Below, one piece after another: positions 9,079 to 18,610 of a stretch of 64,000 nucleotides of DNA. Made by a program: the position numbers and the translations under genes. How positions within the stretch are numbered: the first letter of the stretch is position 1; each line of letters starts with the position of its first letter. Below the pieces are notes generated by a model that was given only the letters and a program-made list of their open reading frames with translations, ran no database searches and had not been told where the DNA came from. The stretch lies in the NCBI RefSeq assembly GCF_020884795.1, contig NZ_BBZF01000013.1, positions 573,167-637,166 on the forward strand, in the 5' to 3' direction. Source of the stretch: Micromonospora okii. Its GTDB lineage: Bacteria; Actinomycetota; Actinomycetes; Mycobacteriales; Micromonosporaceae.

Positions 9079-9174
9079 CCTACCGCGCGGCATCGTCCCG
9101 CGCCTACCGTGCGGCATCGTCCCGCGCCTACCGTGCGGCATCGTCCCGCGCCTACCGTGCGGCATCGTCTCGAA
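9079..9174. repeat. Four tandem copies of a 24-bp repeat
   Basis: The unit CCTACCGTGCGGCATCGTCC plus CGCG is repeated at 9079-9102, 9103-9126, 9127-9150 and 9151-9174. The copies are identical except for one C/T difference in the first and a degenerate 3' end in the last. There are no spacers, so it is not a CRISPR array. It lies in the 336-bp gap (8883-9218) between the DUF485 gene and the flavin reductase-like gene, which otherwise contains nothing I can identify. The 24-bp period equals eight codons, but the surrounding frame has no support as a gene. Confidence 0.9.
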
Positions 9175-9218
9175 CCCATCCGTGCGCCGGCCGTCCCGGC
9201 TCGCTGCGCGCCGGCCGC

Positions 9219-9749
9219 TCAGCCCAGCTCGTGGTACCGGCCCCGGTAGTGCAGCAGGGGCGCGGTCTCCTCGGTCAGGGTGACGGCCTCGATGGTGGCC
9301 TCGACGAGCAGCGCCCAGCCGTACTCGCGGGCGGAGTCGAGGCGGCAGCCGGCCCAGCCGCCCGCGTCGGCGGGGACCGGGCCGTACCCGGTGTCCGTCC
9401 AGGAGCCGGTGGCGAAGAGGCCGCCCGGCGACGGGAAGAGGCCGGCGAACCGGTCGGCGAGCTGCCGGTGCGGCGGGCCCAGCGGCGTGACGGCGAACCG
9501 CCCGGCCTCCTCGACCGCCGCCCACAGGTCCGACTCCGGGTCGACGAGCCCGAGCAGCCGGTCCGGCTCGCCCTCGGCGACCAGCGTGGAGGACACCGTC
9601 AGCCCGGCGGGCCCCGGCGCGGTCCAGAGCGTGACCGGCGCGGCTAGCCGGCCGCGCAGGCGGCGGGCCGGGGACTTCTGCCCGGACGGTACGGCGAACG
9701 GGTCGGTGCGGTGGATCTCGACGCCCGGCTGATGATTCACGTGAAACAT
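9219..9749 (-). CDS. Flavin reductase-like, FMN-binding split-barrel protein
   Basis: This 176-residue protein resembles the flavin reductase-like domain: VTLWTAPGPAGLTVSSTLVAEGEPDRLLGLV near residue 40, a mid-protein RQLADRFAG, and CRLDSAREYGWALLVEATIEAV followed by LLHYRGRYHEL at the end. Such proteins reduce FMN/FAD with NAD(P)H for monooxygenases, or act as FMN-binding redox proteins. The substrate is not predictable. The N-terminus MFHVNH is created by a parS-like site that overlaps the start codon. The gene stands alone, between the tandem repeat array and a leftward SRPBCC gene. Confidence 0.75.
   Translation of the reverse strand: MFHVNHQPGVEIHRTDPFAVPSGQKSPARRLRGRLAAPVTLWTAPGPAGLTVSSTLVAEGEPDRLLGLVDPESDLWAAVEEAGRFAVTPLGPPHRQLADRFAGLFPSPGGLFATGSWTDTGYGPVPADAGGWAGCRLDSAREYGWALLVEATIEAVTLTEETAPLLHYRGRYHELG
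9733..9748. promoter_or_regulatory. parS-like ParB-binding site overlapping a start codon
   Basis: TGATTCACGTGAAACA differs from the bacterial parS consensus TGTTTCACGTGAAACA at one position of sixteen, and the central TTCACGTGAA palindrome is intact. It spans codons 1-5 of the flavin reductase-like gene. ParB-CTP clamps load at such sites for chromosome segregation, and in actinomycetes parS sites cluster around oriC. Direct observation: the match. Inference: function as parS. Confidence 0.7.
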
Positions 9750-9831
9750 TGTGCCGCCCCCGCCGGGGTCCGGCCCGGGATCGGCTCAGGCGTCGGCGGC
9801 GAGAGGGCCGGGGCGAGGGGGCAGCGGTAGC

Positions 9832-10326
9832 TCAGGCGTCAGCGGCGAGGGAGCGCCGGGCGGCGGCCAGGACCTCGGGGTCGGCGCAGCCGGCGGCGTA
9901 CCCGGCGATCCGGCGGCGGATGTCGCGGCCCAGCAGCCACGTCCCGATCCGGTCGGCGACCGGGCGGAGGAAGGTCGGCCGGCAGCGGAAGTGGTACCGC
10001 CAGGTGGCGACGGTCGTTTCCGGCTCCTTGCCGGGCGCGAACCGCCAGCCGCCCGCGAACATCTCGAAGAACCACGGGCCCCGCACCATCTTCATCCCGA
10101 CGTGGCTGGGCGGCGCGAAGGAGACGTACTCGCTGATCATGGCCAGGCCGTGCCGCGACCGGGTGAAGGTCCGCACCCCCTTGCCCGCGCGGGTCGCGCC
10201 GTCGGTGAAGTGCTGCTCGCGGACGAACGGGTCCCAGCGGTAGCGCACTGGCGCGACGGTCTGCGAGACGGCGAAGGCCAGCTCGGGGGGCACAGGAACG
10301 GTGATCACCGCTTCGACGACGGGCAC
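9832..10326 (-). CDS. SRPBCC family protein
   Basis: This 164-residue protein begins MPVVEAVITVPVPPELAFAVSQ, the first strand and helix of the START/SRPBCC (polyketide cyclase/dehydrase-like) fold. It carries the internal GKGVRTFTRSRHGLAMISEY and a late WRYHFRCRP strand plus C-terminal helix. The family binds hydrophobic ligands in a helix-grip cavity; no catalytic role can be read here. The GTG at 10326 is the start. A short sequence at its 3' end (TCAGGCG...CGGCGAG) is duplicated just downstream at about 9786-9803. A second 24-bp repeat array lies immediately upstream. Confidence 0.75.
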   Translation of the reverse strand: MPVVEAVITVPVPPELAFAVSQTVAPVRYRWDPFVREQHFTDGATRAGKGVRTFTRSRHGLAMISEYVSFAPPSHVGMKMVRGPWFFEMFAGGWRFAPGKEPETTVATWRYHFRCRPTFLRPVADRIGTWLLGRDIRRRIAGYAAGCADPEVLAAARRSLAADA

Positions 10327-10350
10327 CGCCCCAGTGTGCCGCCGCCCGCC

Positions 10351-10469
10351 AACCTCCGCCGGGCGGCGGCCGTCAACCTCCGCCGGGCGGTGCCCACCAA
10401 CGTCCGCCGGGCGGTGCCCGCCAACCTCCGCCGGGCGGTGCCCGCCAACTCCGCCGGGCGGCGGCCGGC
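10351..10469. repeat. About five tandem copies of a second 24-bp repeat
   Basis: Units of AACCTCCGCCGGGCGGTGCC plus CGCC start at 10351, 10375, 10399, 10423 and 10447; the last copy has lost one base. Each unit contains the self-complementary core CCGCCGGGCGG. There are no spacers. The array sits between the SRPBCC start and the orphan gene at 10500. It has the same 24-bp period as the array at 9079 but a different sequence. Confidence 0.88.
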
Positions 10470-10499
10470 GGGGATGCGCGCGCCTCCTATCGTGCCGGT

Positions 10500-10796
10500 A
10501 TGTCCCCCGTGACGCCGCAGCAGCTCGCGCAGACCCGTCTCGTCCCCGCCGACGCGGTGCTCCGCAACGAGGTGGACTTCCGCGGCTACCCCTACCACCA
10601 CCTGGCGATCGTCGGCCGCCCGCGCTTCACCGGCAGCGGCGTCACCGAGCTCCTGGAGGCCGTCGAGTACCTCTCGTACTACGGCTGGGACCTGGTCAAC
10701 GTCACCCCGGGCGGCAGCGGTCAACTGCTCTACGCGTTCCTGCGCCGCCGCCCGGCGAGCAGCCCGCCCGGTCGCCCCGTCGGCGGCGCGGGCTGA
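10500..10796 (+). CDS. Conserved-looking hypothetical protein, 98 residues
   Basis: I do not recognise a family with certainty. The protein starts MSPVTPQQLAQTRLVPADAVL and contains a compact core, EVDFRGYPYHHLAIVGRPRF...ELLEAVEYLSYYGWDLVNV. It ends in a DUF4177-like beta strand, GGSGQLLYAFLRRR, with a disordered Pro/Gly tail. There is no signal peptide or membrane helix. No Shine-Dalgarno is present. A TATCGT at 10488-10493 lies six bases before the ATG, which would fit a leaderless transcript. It converges on the ABC permease gene. Confidence 0.65.
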   Translation: MSPVTPQQLAQTRLVPADAVLRNEVDFRGYPYHHLAIVGRPRFTGSGVTELLEAVEYLSYYGWDLVNVTPGGSGQLLYAFLRRRPASSPPGRPVGGAG

Positions 10797-10821
10797 CGGC
10801 CGCGAGAGGAGGTGAGACCCC

Positions 10822-12521
10822 TCAGCGACGCGGCGTGACGGCCGTCAGCAGCTCCGGGGTCCGCCGGTCGAGCACGTCCCCCGCCAGGTACGCGCCGAGC
10901 AGCGCCGCCCCGAGCCCGTACGCGAGGCCGAACGGCAGCGCCAGCCAGAGCCACGCGTCGCCGAGCAGCGCCGCCGCGATCACCATCGGCAGGGCGGCGA
11001 CCGCCGAGGCGATCATCGACAGCAGGGTGAGGAAGCCCTTCGCGACCCCGGCCCCCGTGTTCATCGCGAACGGGTTGCTCGTCTCCGGCAGCGAGTACGC
11101 CCCGAGCACCGAGACGAACGCGTTGATCGCCAGCCCCGCCCCGTACGAGGCGAGCAGGGCGCCGGCCATCACCCCCAGCCAGGCCGGCCGGCCCAGCACG
11201 ACGCCCAGCACGATCGCGACGACGGCCAGCATCGGCACCACGTACACGGAGAACGCGGCCATCCGAGCGCGCAGCTCCAGCCGCCCCGGCACCCCGGCGA
11301 CCACGTTCGCCGCGTACGCGCTGCCGTCGAAGCCGAACTGGTTGGCCAGGGTGATCGAGGCGAGCACCCCGACGAAGACCAGCGAGACGCTGACCAGCAC
11401 CGGGGACGAGCCGACGGTGGACAGGTCCAGCCCGCTGTCGGACGGGAGGTTCGTCCCGCCCACGTTGACCATCAACGGCACGAAGAGACCGATCACCGCG
11501 ATCGTGATGAGGTTGGCCCGCCGCCGGGCGTCCCGCCACCAGTAGCGGCACTCGCGGGCCATCAGCGCGCCGAACCGGCCCCGTCGGGCCCAGCCCAGCG
11601 CCCCGGGGAAGAGCTGCGTGACCGCGCCGCCGACCGGGCCGCCACGCTGCTTGGCCGGGCCGGAGCTGGCCGCGCCGACCATCGCCGACTCCAGGGAGCG
11701 GGACCACCACCACAGCAGCGCGCCGATGGTCGCCGCCGTGACCAGCAACTTCACCGGTACGGCCCAGGCCCGCCCCTCGGCCACGTCCACGCCCATGGTC
11801 CACGGCGCGCCGAACGGCGTCCAGCCGACGACCCGGGCCACCCCGGTCAGCCGGGTCCAGTCGGCGTCCTGGAGGGCGGCCATGACCGCGATCTGTAGCG
11901 GGCCGAACAGCGCGGCGGCCACCGCGAGCAGCACGGCCGCCAGGTCGCGTACCCGCCGGGACCGCAGCATGGTGGCGAACGCGCTGGTCATCGCCCGACT
12001 GGCCGCCACGCAGACCAGCATCCCGGCGACCACCCCGACGGCCGCGACCAGCGCCGCCGCCGGGCCGCCGAGCGCACCGGCGGTGAGCACCAGCCCGCCC
12101 GTCGCGACCAGCGCGGCCACCGCCGGGACGCTGACCAGCGCGGCGGCGAACAGCCCGGTGACCAGGGTGCGGCGGGACAGCGGCAGCAGCGCGAACCGGG
12201 CCGGGTCGAGCGTCTCGTCCACGCCGAAGAAGACCAGCGGCAGCAGCAGCCAGCCGAGCACGAGCAGGCCCCCGCCGAACGCGGAGACCATCAGCGCGTA
12301 CGTGGGCTCGCCCGCCAGCCCGGGGGCCGCGAGCAGGAAGAACCCCAGCACGGCGAACCACAGCCCGGCGATCACCCCGCCGACGAACATCGCGATCCGC
12401 CAGCCCTGGCCGCGGAAGTTGTTCCCCATCACCCGCAGCTTCAGCTTCACGAAGTGCCGGGCGGAGACCGGCCGGACCCGGTCGGCGTCTGTGGTCGGGG
12501 ACGCGGGGACCTCGGGCGCGG

Positions 12522-12537
<16 letters not shown>
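10822..12537 (-). CDS. ABC-2 type transporter permease
   Basis: This roughly 571-residue integral membrane protein has about 12 hydrophobic segments, for example IAMFVGGVIAGLWFAVLGFFLLA, LFAAALVSVPAVAALVATGG and LAVVAIVLGVVLG. Segments around residue 130 (DETLDPARFALLPLSRRTLVTGLF) and the central MARECRYWWRDARRRANLITI recall large ABC-2 permeases. GTG 12537 has GAGGAG five bases upstream and overlaps the ATPase gene by 16 bp; GTG 12525 (GTGA overlap) is an alternative. With the ATPase it forms an exporter whose substrate is unknown. Confidence 0.82.
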
Positions 12538-13286
<749 letters not shown>

Positions 13287-13396
13287 GTTGCGACCGTATC
13301 CGCCCGCAGCCGGGGACCGCTCCCGCCACGGGACGACCGCCTCTCATCCTCGGGCAGGAGAAGCCCCACCCGCCCCGCCGTTTCGGGCACGGCCGT

Positions 13397-13442
13397 GAGA
13401 AGGGGACCCTTCTCTACCGTATGCGTTAAGAAGGGGCCCTTC
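13397..13442 (-). terminator. Double hairpin overlapping the stop codon of the second symporter
   Basis: Two small palindromes lie in tandem, GAGAAGGGGACCCTTCTC (13397-13414) and GAAGGGGCCCTTC (13430-13442). Read on the minus strand, the second is followed by TTAACGC and resembles the hairpin at 6745-6791. The symporter stop codon TAA (13428-13426) lies inside the structure, so its last residues (GRAPS) are encoded by the terminator element. Confidence 0.7.
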
Positions 13443-15084
13443 CTTCGGAGCGGAGCGCCTCCGGGGAGTGCAGCCGGAGCATGATGCCCGCGACCTCGGC
13501 CGGCAGCCGCCGCCGGGACGCCGCCGACACCGCGACCATGACCGTGAAGGCGAGCGGGACCGTCCAGGCCGCCGGCTGGGTGGTCAGCGTCGCCGGCCAG
13601 CCGGACAGCGGCGGGCCGACCACCGTGACCAGCACCGCGACCACCGCCGCGCCGCCGCCGACCAGCACCCCGGCGGCGGCCCCCACGTCGGTGAGCCCCC
13701 GCCACCAGATGCCGAGCACCAGCAGCGGGCAGAAGCTGGACGCGGCCACCGCGAACGCCAGGCCGACCACCTGGGAGACGTCGAGGCCCGAGACGTTCAG
13801 CGCGAGCACCGTCGGCACCCCGCCCGCGATGACCGTGGCCAGCCTGAACCCGCGCACCGAGCCGCGCCCCAGCACGTCCGTGGAGATCACCCCGGCCACG
13901 CTGGTGAGCAGCCCCGACGAGGTCGACAGGAACGCCGCGAACGCCCCGGCCGCGACCAGCGCGGCGAGCAGCCGGCCGGTCGTGCCGTCGCCGAGCGCCG
14001 CACCGGGCAGCAGCACCACCACCGCGTCGGTCTGCCCGGTGACCAGCAGGTGCGGGGCGTAGATCCGGCCCAGCACCCCGTACAGGGTGGGAAGCAGGTA
14101 GAAGACGCCGACCAGGGCCAGCACCACCAGGGTGGTGCGCCGGGCCGCCGCCCCGTCCGGGTTGGTGTAGAACCGCACGAGCACGTGCGGCAACCCCATC
14201 GTGCCCAGGAAGGTGGCCAGGATCAGCGAGTACGTGGCGAACAGCCCCCGCTCGGCGTCCCCGGTCGTGCTCGGCAGCAGCCAGTCGGCGGGGTCGGCGG
14301 CCGTGCCGGAGACCTGCGGCACCGGGTCGCCGGCGGCGAAGTCGAGGCGGTCGCCGGGGCGTACCTCGCGGGTGTCGCCGTCGGGGAGGGTGAGGGTCGC
14401 GCGGTGCTCGACCACGACGGTGGTCGCGGCGCGGAACGCCGGGCCGTCGGGCGGCGTCACCGCGGGGCGGCCGTCGGCCTGCCACTGCAACATCAGGAAG
14501 ATCGCCGGTACGGCGAGCGCGGTCAGCTTCAGCCAGTACTGGAACGCCTGGACGAAGGTGATGGCCCGCATCCCGCCCAGCGCCACGTTCGCGGTGACCA
14601 CCACCGCCACCAGCACCGCCCCGAGCGGGTACGCCGAGCCGGTCAGCGTGGCCAGCGTCAGCCCCGCCCCCTGGAGCTGCGGCACCAGGTACAGCCAGCC
14701 GATGAAGATCACGAACGCCGTGGCCAGGGCGCGCAGCCGGCGCGAGCCGAGCCGCAGCTCGCAGAAGTCCGGCAGGGTGAACGCCCCGGAGCGACGCAGC
14801 GGCGCGGCCACGAAGAGCAGCAGGGCGAGGTAGCCCGCGGCGAAGCCCACCGGGTACCAGAGCACGTCCACGCCGTACTTGAGGATCAGCCCGGCCACGC
14901 CCAGGAAGCTCGCCGCCGACAGGTACTCCCCGCCGATCGCGGCGGCGTTCCAGGTCGGGCTGACCGAGCGGGAGGCCACCAGGAAATCGGAGGTGGTCCG
15001 GGCCAGCCGCAGCCCGTAGAAGCCGATCCCGACCGTGACCAGGGTGACCGCGACGATCGCGGGAACCACGTACCCGTTGCCCAC
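13426..15084 (-). CDS. Solute:sodium symporter family transporter (second copy)
   Basis: This 552-residue SSS transporter shows DFLVASRSVSPTWNAAAIGGEYLSAASFLGVAGLI early and GTMGLPHVLVRFYTNPDGAAARR mid-protein, both diagnostic of the acetate-permease branch. It differs from the copy at 6836 by a 60-residue soluble insertion (about 230-290; GDTREVRPGDRLDFAAGD) between helices. GTG 15084 begins one base after the stop of the small membrane protein upstream, giving tight coupling. Its C-terminus reads into the hairpin terminator. Substrate: a monocarboxylate, by family inference only. Confidence 0.85.
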   Translation of the reverse strand: MGNGYVVPAIVAVTLVTVGIGFYGLRLARTTSDFLVASRSVSPTWNAAAIGGEYLSAASFLGVAGLILKYGVDVLWYPVGFAAGYLALLLFVAAPLRRSGAFTLPDFCELRLGSRRLRALATAFVIFIGWLYLVPQLQGAGLTLATLTGSAYPLGAVLVAVVVTANVALGGMRAITFVQAFQYWLKLTALAVPAIFLMLQWQADGRPAVTPPDGPAFRAATTVVVEHRATLTLPDGDTREVRPGDRLDFAAGDPVPQVSGTAADPADWLLPSTTGDAERGLFATYSLILATFLGTMGLPHVLVRFYTNPDGAAARRTTLVVLALVGVFYLLPTLYGVLGRIYAPHLLVTGQTDAVVVLLPGAALGDGTTGRLLAALVAAGAFAAFLSTSSGLLTSVAGVISTDVLGRGSVRGFRLATVIAGGVPTVLALNVSGLDVSQVVGLAFAVAASSFCPLLVLGIWWRGLTDVGAAAGVLVGGGAAVVAVLVTVVGPPLSGWPATLTTQPAAWTVPLAFTVMVAVSAASRRRLPAEVAGIMLRLHSPEALRSEGRAPS

Positions 15085-15085
15085 C

Positions 15086-15529
15086 TCAGCGCTCCGGCCG
15101 CTGCACCAGGTCGGTGAAGTCCTGCTCGTTGCGCTCGGCCAGCCGCACGTACGCCCAGCCGACCGCGATCAGGAACGGGAACGAGGCCACCCCCAGCAGC
15201 AGCCACGGCAGGTTCACCCCGAACACGGTGACCCGGCCGACCGAGGGCGCGACCGCGAACAGCCAGGGCAGCCCGCCCAGGCCGATCAGCACCACCAGGC
15301 TCAGCCGCAGCGCCAGCGCGAGCTGCGCGCGCACCAGCCCCCGCACCAGCGCCTCCCCGACTCGGGTCTGCTGGGCCAGCTCGGCGCGGGTGCGGTCCGC
15401 GTCGGGGTCGCGGCGGGACACCTCGGCGAGCACGATCCGGGTCCGCCCCGCACCGGCCGGCCCCCCGCCGGCCGGTCCGGCCGGGGCCGGGGTCCGGGGC
15501 GCCGGTACGGGAGGATCGGCTGCGGCCAC
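15086..15529 (-). CDS. Small two-helix membrane protein, symporter partner
   Basis: This 147-residue protein has a Pro/Ala-rich N-terminus and two membrane helices (LSLVVLIGLGGLPWLFAVAP and LPWLLLGVASFPFLIAVGWAYVRLAE). It ends NEQDFTDLVQRPER. Position and topology mirror the DUF485 partner of the first symporter, although the sequence is clearly different. It is therefore probably an analogous accessory subunit, longer at the N-terminus by an amphipathic segment rich in Arg and Asp. It is separated by one base from the symporter start. Confidence 0.8.
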   Translation of the reverse strand: MAAADPPVPAPRTPAPAGPAGGGPAGAGRTRIVLAEVSRRDPDADRTRAELAQQTRVGEALVRGLVRAQLALALRLSLVVLIGLGGLPWLFAVAPSVGRVTVFGVNLPWLLLGVASFPFLIAVGWAYVRLAERNEQDFTDLVQRPER

Positions 15530-15599
15530 CCCGGCAGTCTCGCCCGATCGGCGGGATTGTCAAGGGCGGCCGTCCACCGGTCGAGGTGGCCGCCCGGCC

Positions 15600-17510
15600 T
15601 CACCAGTACCGCTGGCCGGGGCAGTCGCCGGCGGCGGTCCCGGTCTCCCCGGTCTCCTCGGTCGCACCGGCCGGCGTCGGGCCGAGCAGGCGGCGGGCCT
15701 CCGCCCGGCCCAGGTTGGCCGACATCAGGTCGTCGTCCGGCAGCTCGGCCGCGATGTCCCACAGCGCGCAGAGGCGCAGCGACTCGGGCAGCCGGTTCAG
15801 CGCCGGCACCGCATCGGCCGAGAGCCGGGACAGGTACTCCACGTCGATCACGCCGGTCTGCCGGTACCGGTCGACGTTGCGCTCGGCGATCAGCCGGTCG
15901 GGGTTGACGGCCGCCAGCCCGAGCAGGGCGAGCACCGCCGTGCCCACCACCAGCCGGGGCAGCCAGCCGACCCGCAGCCGGATCGCGGCCACCCCGACCA
16001 GCACGAAGAGCGCCCCGAGCCACAGTTCGGCGGTGGCCACCACCAGCCGCAGCCGGGTCACCCCGTACGCGTCGGCGTAGACCTGCATCCGGTACAGCGC
16101 CGAGGCGACCACGACCAGGCTGAGCGCGGTGAGCGTGCCGAGCAGCACCCGGATCAGCAGGCGGTCGGCGCGGGTGGCGCGGGGTGCCCAGCGGGCCGCT
16201 CCGGCGATCACGAGCAGGGTCAGCGCGGAGACCGCGAGGAGCTGCCAGAACCCGCCCCGGGCGTACTGGGCGTAGCTGAGGCCGGCGGTGCGCAGCACGT
16301 GGGCGGAGCCGCCGAACAGCACGGTGAGCTGCACCAGCACGAACGCGGCGAAGAGCGCGTCGAGCAGGGCCAGCGGCACCGCCCACTCCAGCCGTCGTAC
16401 GGGCCGGGCCGGGCCGGCCCGCAGCCCGTCCAGGTCGGCCGGCGCGGTCACCAGGTACGCCCCGCCCAGCAGGCCGGCGCCGATCAGGGCGAAGCGGAAC
16501 ACCCAGCCGATCGTGCCCGTCAGCGACACCTCGGGCAGCAGGCTGCCGAGCAGGTCGGCGAAGATCGCGTCGGCCGACGAGAAGAGCAGCCCGAACACGA
16601 GCAGCAGCCCCACCGAGGCGGCGACGGTGGCGAGGGTCCGCCCGATCGCCGCCCCGTTGGAGCCGGACCGGGGTAGCCCGCGCGCCGCCCAGGGCAGCGC
16701 CCGGAACGGGGCCGCCGGGGTGAACGCGGCGGCGGCGAGCATACCGAGCGGCGTCCGCCCGCCCGCCACGGCGAGGACTCCGGTCACCATGGCCGCGAGC
16801 AGGCAGAGCACGAAGAGCCAGTCGGCCGCCCGGACGTACCCGACGGAGACGAGGGCGACGGTGGCGGCGGCCCAGACCAGCCGGCCCGGCGTCAGCGCCG
16901 TGACCCGCTCCGCCGCCCGCCCCGGCGCCCCCGTGGCGTCGGGACGGGCGGCTTTCTCCGGGGCCCCGGGCGCGCCCCCGCCCTCCGGCGGTTCCCGCCG
17001 TGCGACGGCCGCCGTGACGAGCGCGGCGGTGGCCGCTAGCGCCGCCACCAGCCAGCCGAGACCGGGCCGGCCGAGGGGCACGACGGACGCCGCGAGCGCG
17101 GCGGCGACGGCCACCGCGCCGAGCACCACCGGCCGGGCGGCCCCGGCCGGGCCCGGCCACCGCCGCTCCCACGGGAACGGCTGCCGGGGCGACAGCCCCG
17201 CAGGGACCGGCCGGCCCACTACCTGCCCGCCCGCTACCCACGCGCCCGCGACCTGCGCGCCCGTCTTCTGCGCGCCTGTGACCTGTCCGGCCGTGACCTG
17301 CCCGGCCGTGACCTGGGTGTCCGTGACCTGGGTGTCCGTGATCGGCGCGCCCGTCTTCTGGGCGGGCACCGCCGCCCCCGTTCCGGCCGGCGGTGGTGGG
17401 AGCTGTGCCCCCGGCCGCAGCGCGACCGGCCCTCCCGGCGGCGTGCCGCCCCCGTCGGTTCCGGCCTCGCGGGGGTTCTCTTCCGCCGGCTCATCGCTTT
17501 TATCGGGCAC
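15600..17510 (-). CDS. DUF4173/DUF4153-type multi-pass membrane protein with N-terminal pentapeptide-repeat region
   Basis: The 636-residue protein has a 130-residue disordered N-terminus and then about 12 membrane helices. The segment GLSYAQYARGGFWQLLAVSALTLLVIAG, with MQVYADAYGVTRLR shortly after, is characteristic of DUF4173. Function is unknown; family members are often encoded beside two-component systems, as here. Residues roughly 48-100 are ten degenerate pentapeptides of the type xQVTx encoded by a 15-bp tandem array. The C-terminal soluble segment (about 90 residues) follows the final helix and ends CPGQRYW. ATG 17510 begins MPDKSDEPAEENPREAG. Confidence 0.78.
   Translation of the reverse strand: MPDKSDEPAEENPREAGTDGGGTPPGGPVALRPGAQLPPPPAGTGAAVPAQKTGAPITDTQVTDTQVTAGQVTAGQVTGAQKTGAQVAGAWVAGGQVVGRPVPAGLSPRQPFPWERRWPGPAGAARPVVLGAVAVAAALAASVVPLGRPGLGWLVAALAATAALVTAAVARREPPEGGGAPGAPEKAARPDATGAPGRAAERVTALTPGRLVWAAATVALVSVGYVRAADWLFVLCLLAAMVTGVLAVAGGRTPLGMLAAAAFTPAAPFRALPWAARGLPRSGSNGAAIGRTLATVAASVGLLLVFGLLFSSADAIFADLLGSLLPEVSLTGTIGWVFRFALIGAGLLGGAYLVTAPADLDGLRAGPARPVRRLEWAVPLALLDALFAAFVLVQLTVLFGGSAHVLRTAGLSYAQYARGGFWQLLAVSALTLLVIAGAARWAPRATRADRLLIRVLLGTLTALSLVVVASALYRMQVYADAYGVTRLRLVVATAELWLGALFVLVGVAAIRLRVGWLPRLVVGTAVLALLGLAAVNPDRLIAERNVDRYRQTGVIDVEYLSRLSADAVPALNRLPESLRLCALWDIAAELPDDDLMSANLGRAEARRLLGPTPAGATEETGETGTAAGDCPGQRYW
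17218..17367 (-). repeat. Ten 15-bp tandem repeats coding for xQVTx pentapeptides
   Basis: The units are exactly 15 bp (for example GTGACCTGCCCGGCC and GTGACCTGGGTGTCC on the plus strand); copies at 17308-17322 and 17323-17337 are identical. In the minus frame they encode TQVTD, TQVTA, GQVTA, GQVTG, AQKTG and similar. An in-frame period and length differences between strains would be expected from slippage. Confidence 0.85.
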
Positions 17511-17557
17511 TGCAACTCCTTGGTCGACGCACGGACGTGGCCGGGCAGGGAACGGGG

Positions 17558-18610
17558 TCAGCTCGGGAGGTGGGGGAGGGAGACGCGGATGCGGCAGCCG
17601 GGATGGCCGGTGGCGGAGGAACGGGGGTCCAGGACGGCGATGGTGCCGCCGTGCAGTTCCACCACCCAGCGCGCGATGGCCAGGCCCAGCCCGGTGCCGC
17701 CGCCGCCAGACCGGTCGCCCCGGGTGAACCGCTCGAACACCCGGGACCGCTCGGCGAGCGGGATGCCCTCCCCCTCGTCGCTCACCTCCAGGTGCAGCTC
17801 GCCGTCCCGCTCCTCGGCGCGGACCAGCACGGTTCCGCCGGGCGGGCTGTGCCGGGCGGCGTTGTCCAGCAGGTTGGCGAAGACCTGGTGCAGCCGCGAC
17901 GGGTCGGCGTGCACGGTCAGCGGGGCCGTCGGCGGGACGAGCCGGAAGCGGACGTCCCGCCCGACCCCGGTGGCGGTGGCCGCCGCGTGCTCCACCGCCT
18001 CGTCGAGGAAGTCCGCGAGGTCGATCCGCACCCGACGCAGCGGCACCACCCCGGCGTCCAGCCGGGACAGGTCGAGCAGGTCGCCGACGAGGTGCCCGAG
18101 CCGCTCGGTCTGGGCCAGCGCGGTCCGCAGCGCGGCCGGCTCGGTGGGCGCGACCCCGTCGACCAGGTTCTCCAGCACCGCCCGCAGCGCCGTGATCGGC
18201 GTACGCAGCTCGTGCGAGACGTTCGCGATCAGCTCGCGCCGCCGCTGGTCGGCCGCGGCGAGGTCGGTGGCCATCTTGTTGAACGCGTGGGCCAGCTCGC
18301 CCACCTCGTCCCGGGAGGTGGCGCGCACCCGCCGCGAGTAGTCGCCCCGGGCCATCGCCCCGGCCGCCGCCGTCATCTCGCGCAGCGGCGAGGTCATGCC
18401 GTGCGCGAGCACCTGCGAGGTGAACAGGGCCAGGCCGATCGCCGTCGCCGAGGTCATCGGCGGCAGCCAGCCGATGGCGTACCAGAAGTAGGAGAGGCCG
18501 GCCGCGCCCGAGGTGACCAGCAGGACGCCCAGCTTCACCTTGATCGAGCGGACCGGGTCGAGCGGGCGGGGCAGCACCCGGTTCAGCCAGGTCGCCAGGC
18601 GGTCGGTCAC
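17558..18610 (-). CDS. Sensor histidine kinase (HAMP-HisKA-HATPase)
   Basis: This is a 350-residue two-component sensor. The short N-terminal membrane region (VKLGVLLVTSGAAGLSYFWYAIGWLPPMTSATAIGLALF) holds two helices with little extracytoplasmic loop. It is followed by a HAMP segment ending RDEVGELAHAFNKMA, the HisKA box ELIANVSHELRTPITALRA (phospho-His), then the N-box HQVFANLLDNAARHSPPG, G1 DEGEGIP and G2 GGGGTGLGLAIARW. GTG 18610 overlaps the response-regulator stop (GTGA), so the pair is translationally coupled. Signal unknown; the tiny periplasmic loop suggests membrane or intracellular sensing. Confidence 0.92.
   Translation of the reverse strand: MTDRLATWLNRVLPRPLDPVRSIKVKLGVLLVTSGAAGLSYFWYAIGWLPPMTSATAIGLALFTSQVLAHGMTSPLREMTAAAGAMARGDYSRRVRATSRDEVGELAHAFNKMATDLAAADQRRRELIANVSHELRTPITALRAVLENLVDGVAPTEPAALRTALAQTERLGHLVGDLLDLSRLDAGVVPLRRVRIDLADFLDEAVEHAAATATGVGRDVRFRLVPPTAPLTVHADPSRLHQVFANLLDNAARHSPPGGTVLVRAEERDGELHLEVSDEGEGIPLAERSRVFERFTRGDRSGGGGTGLGLAIARWVVELHGGTIAVLDPRSSATGHPGCRIRVSLPHLPS

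Noticed and set aside
9079..9174. 24-bp array considered as a CRISPR
   Set aside because: The copies are directly adjacent without spacers and there are no cas genes in the window.
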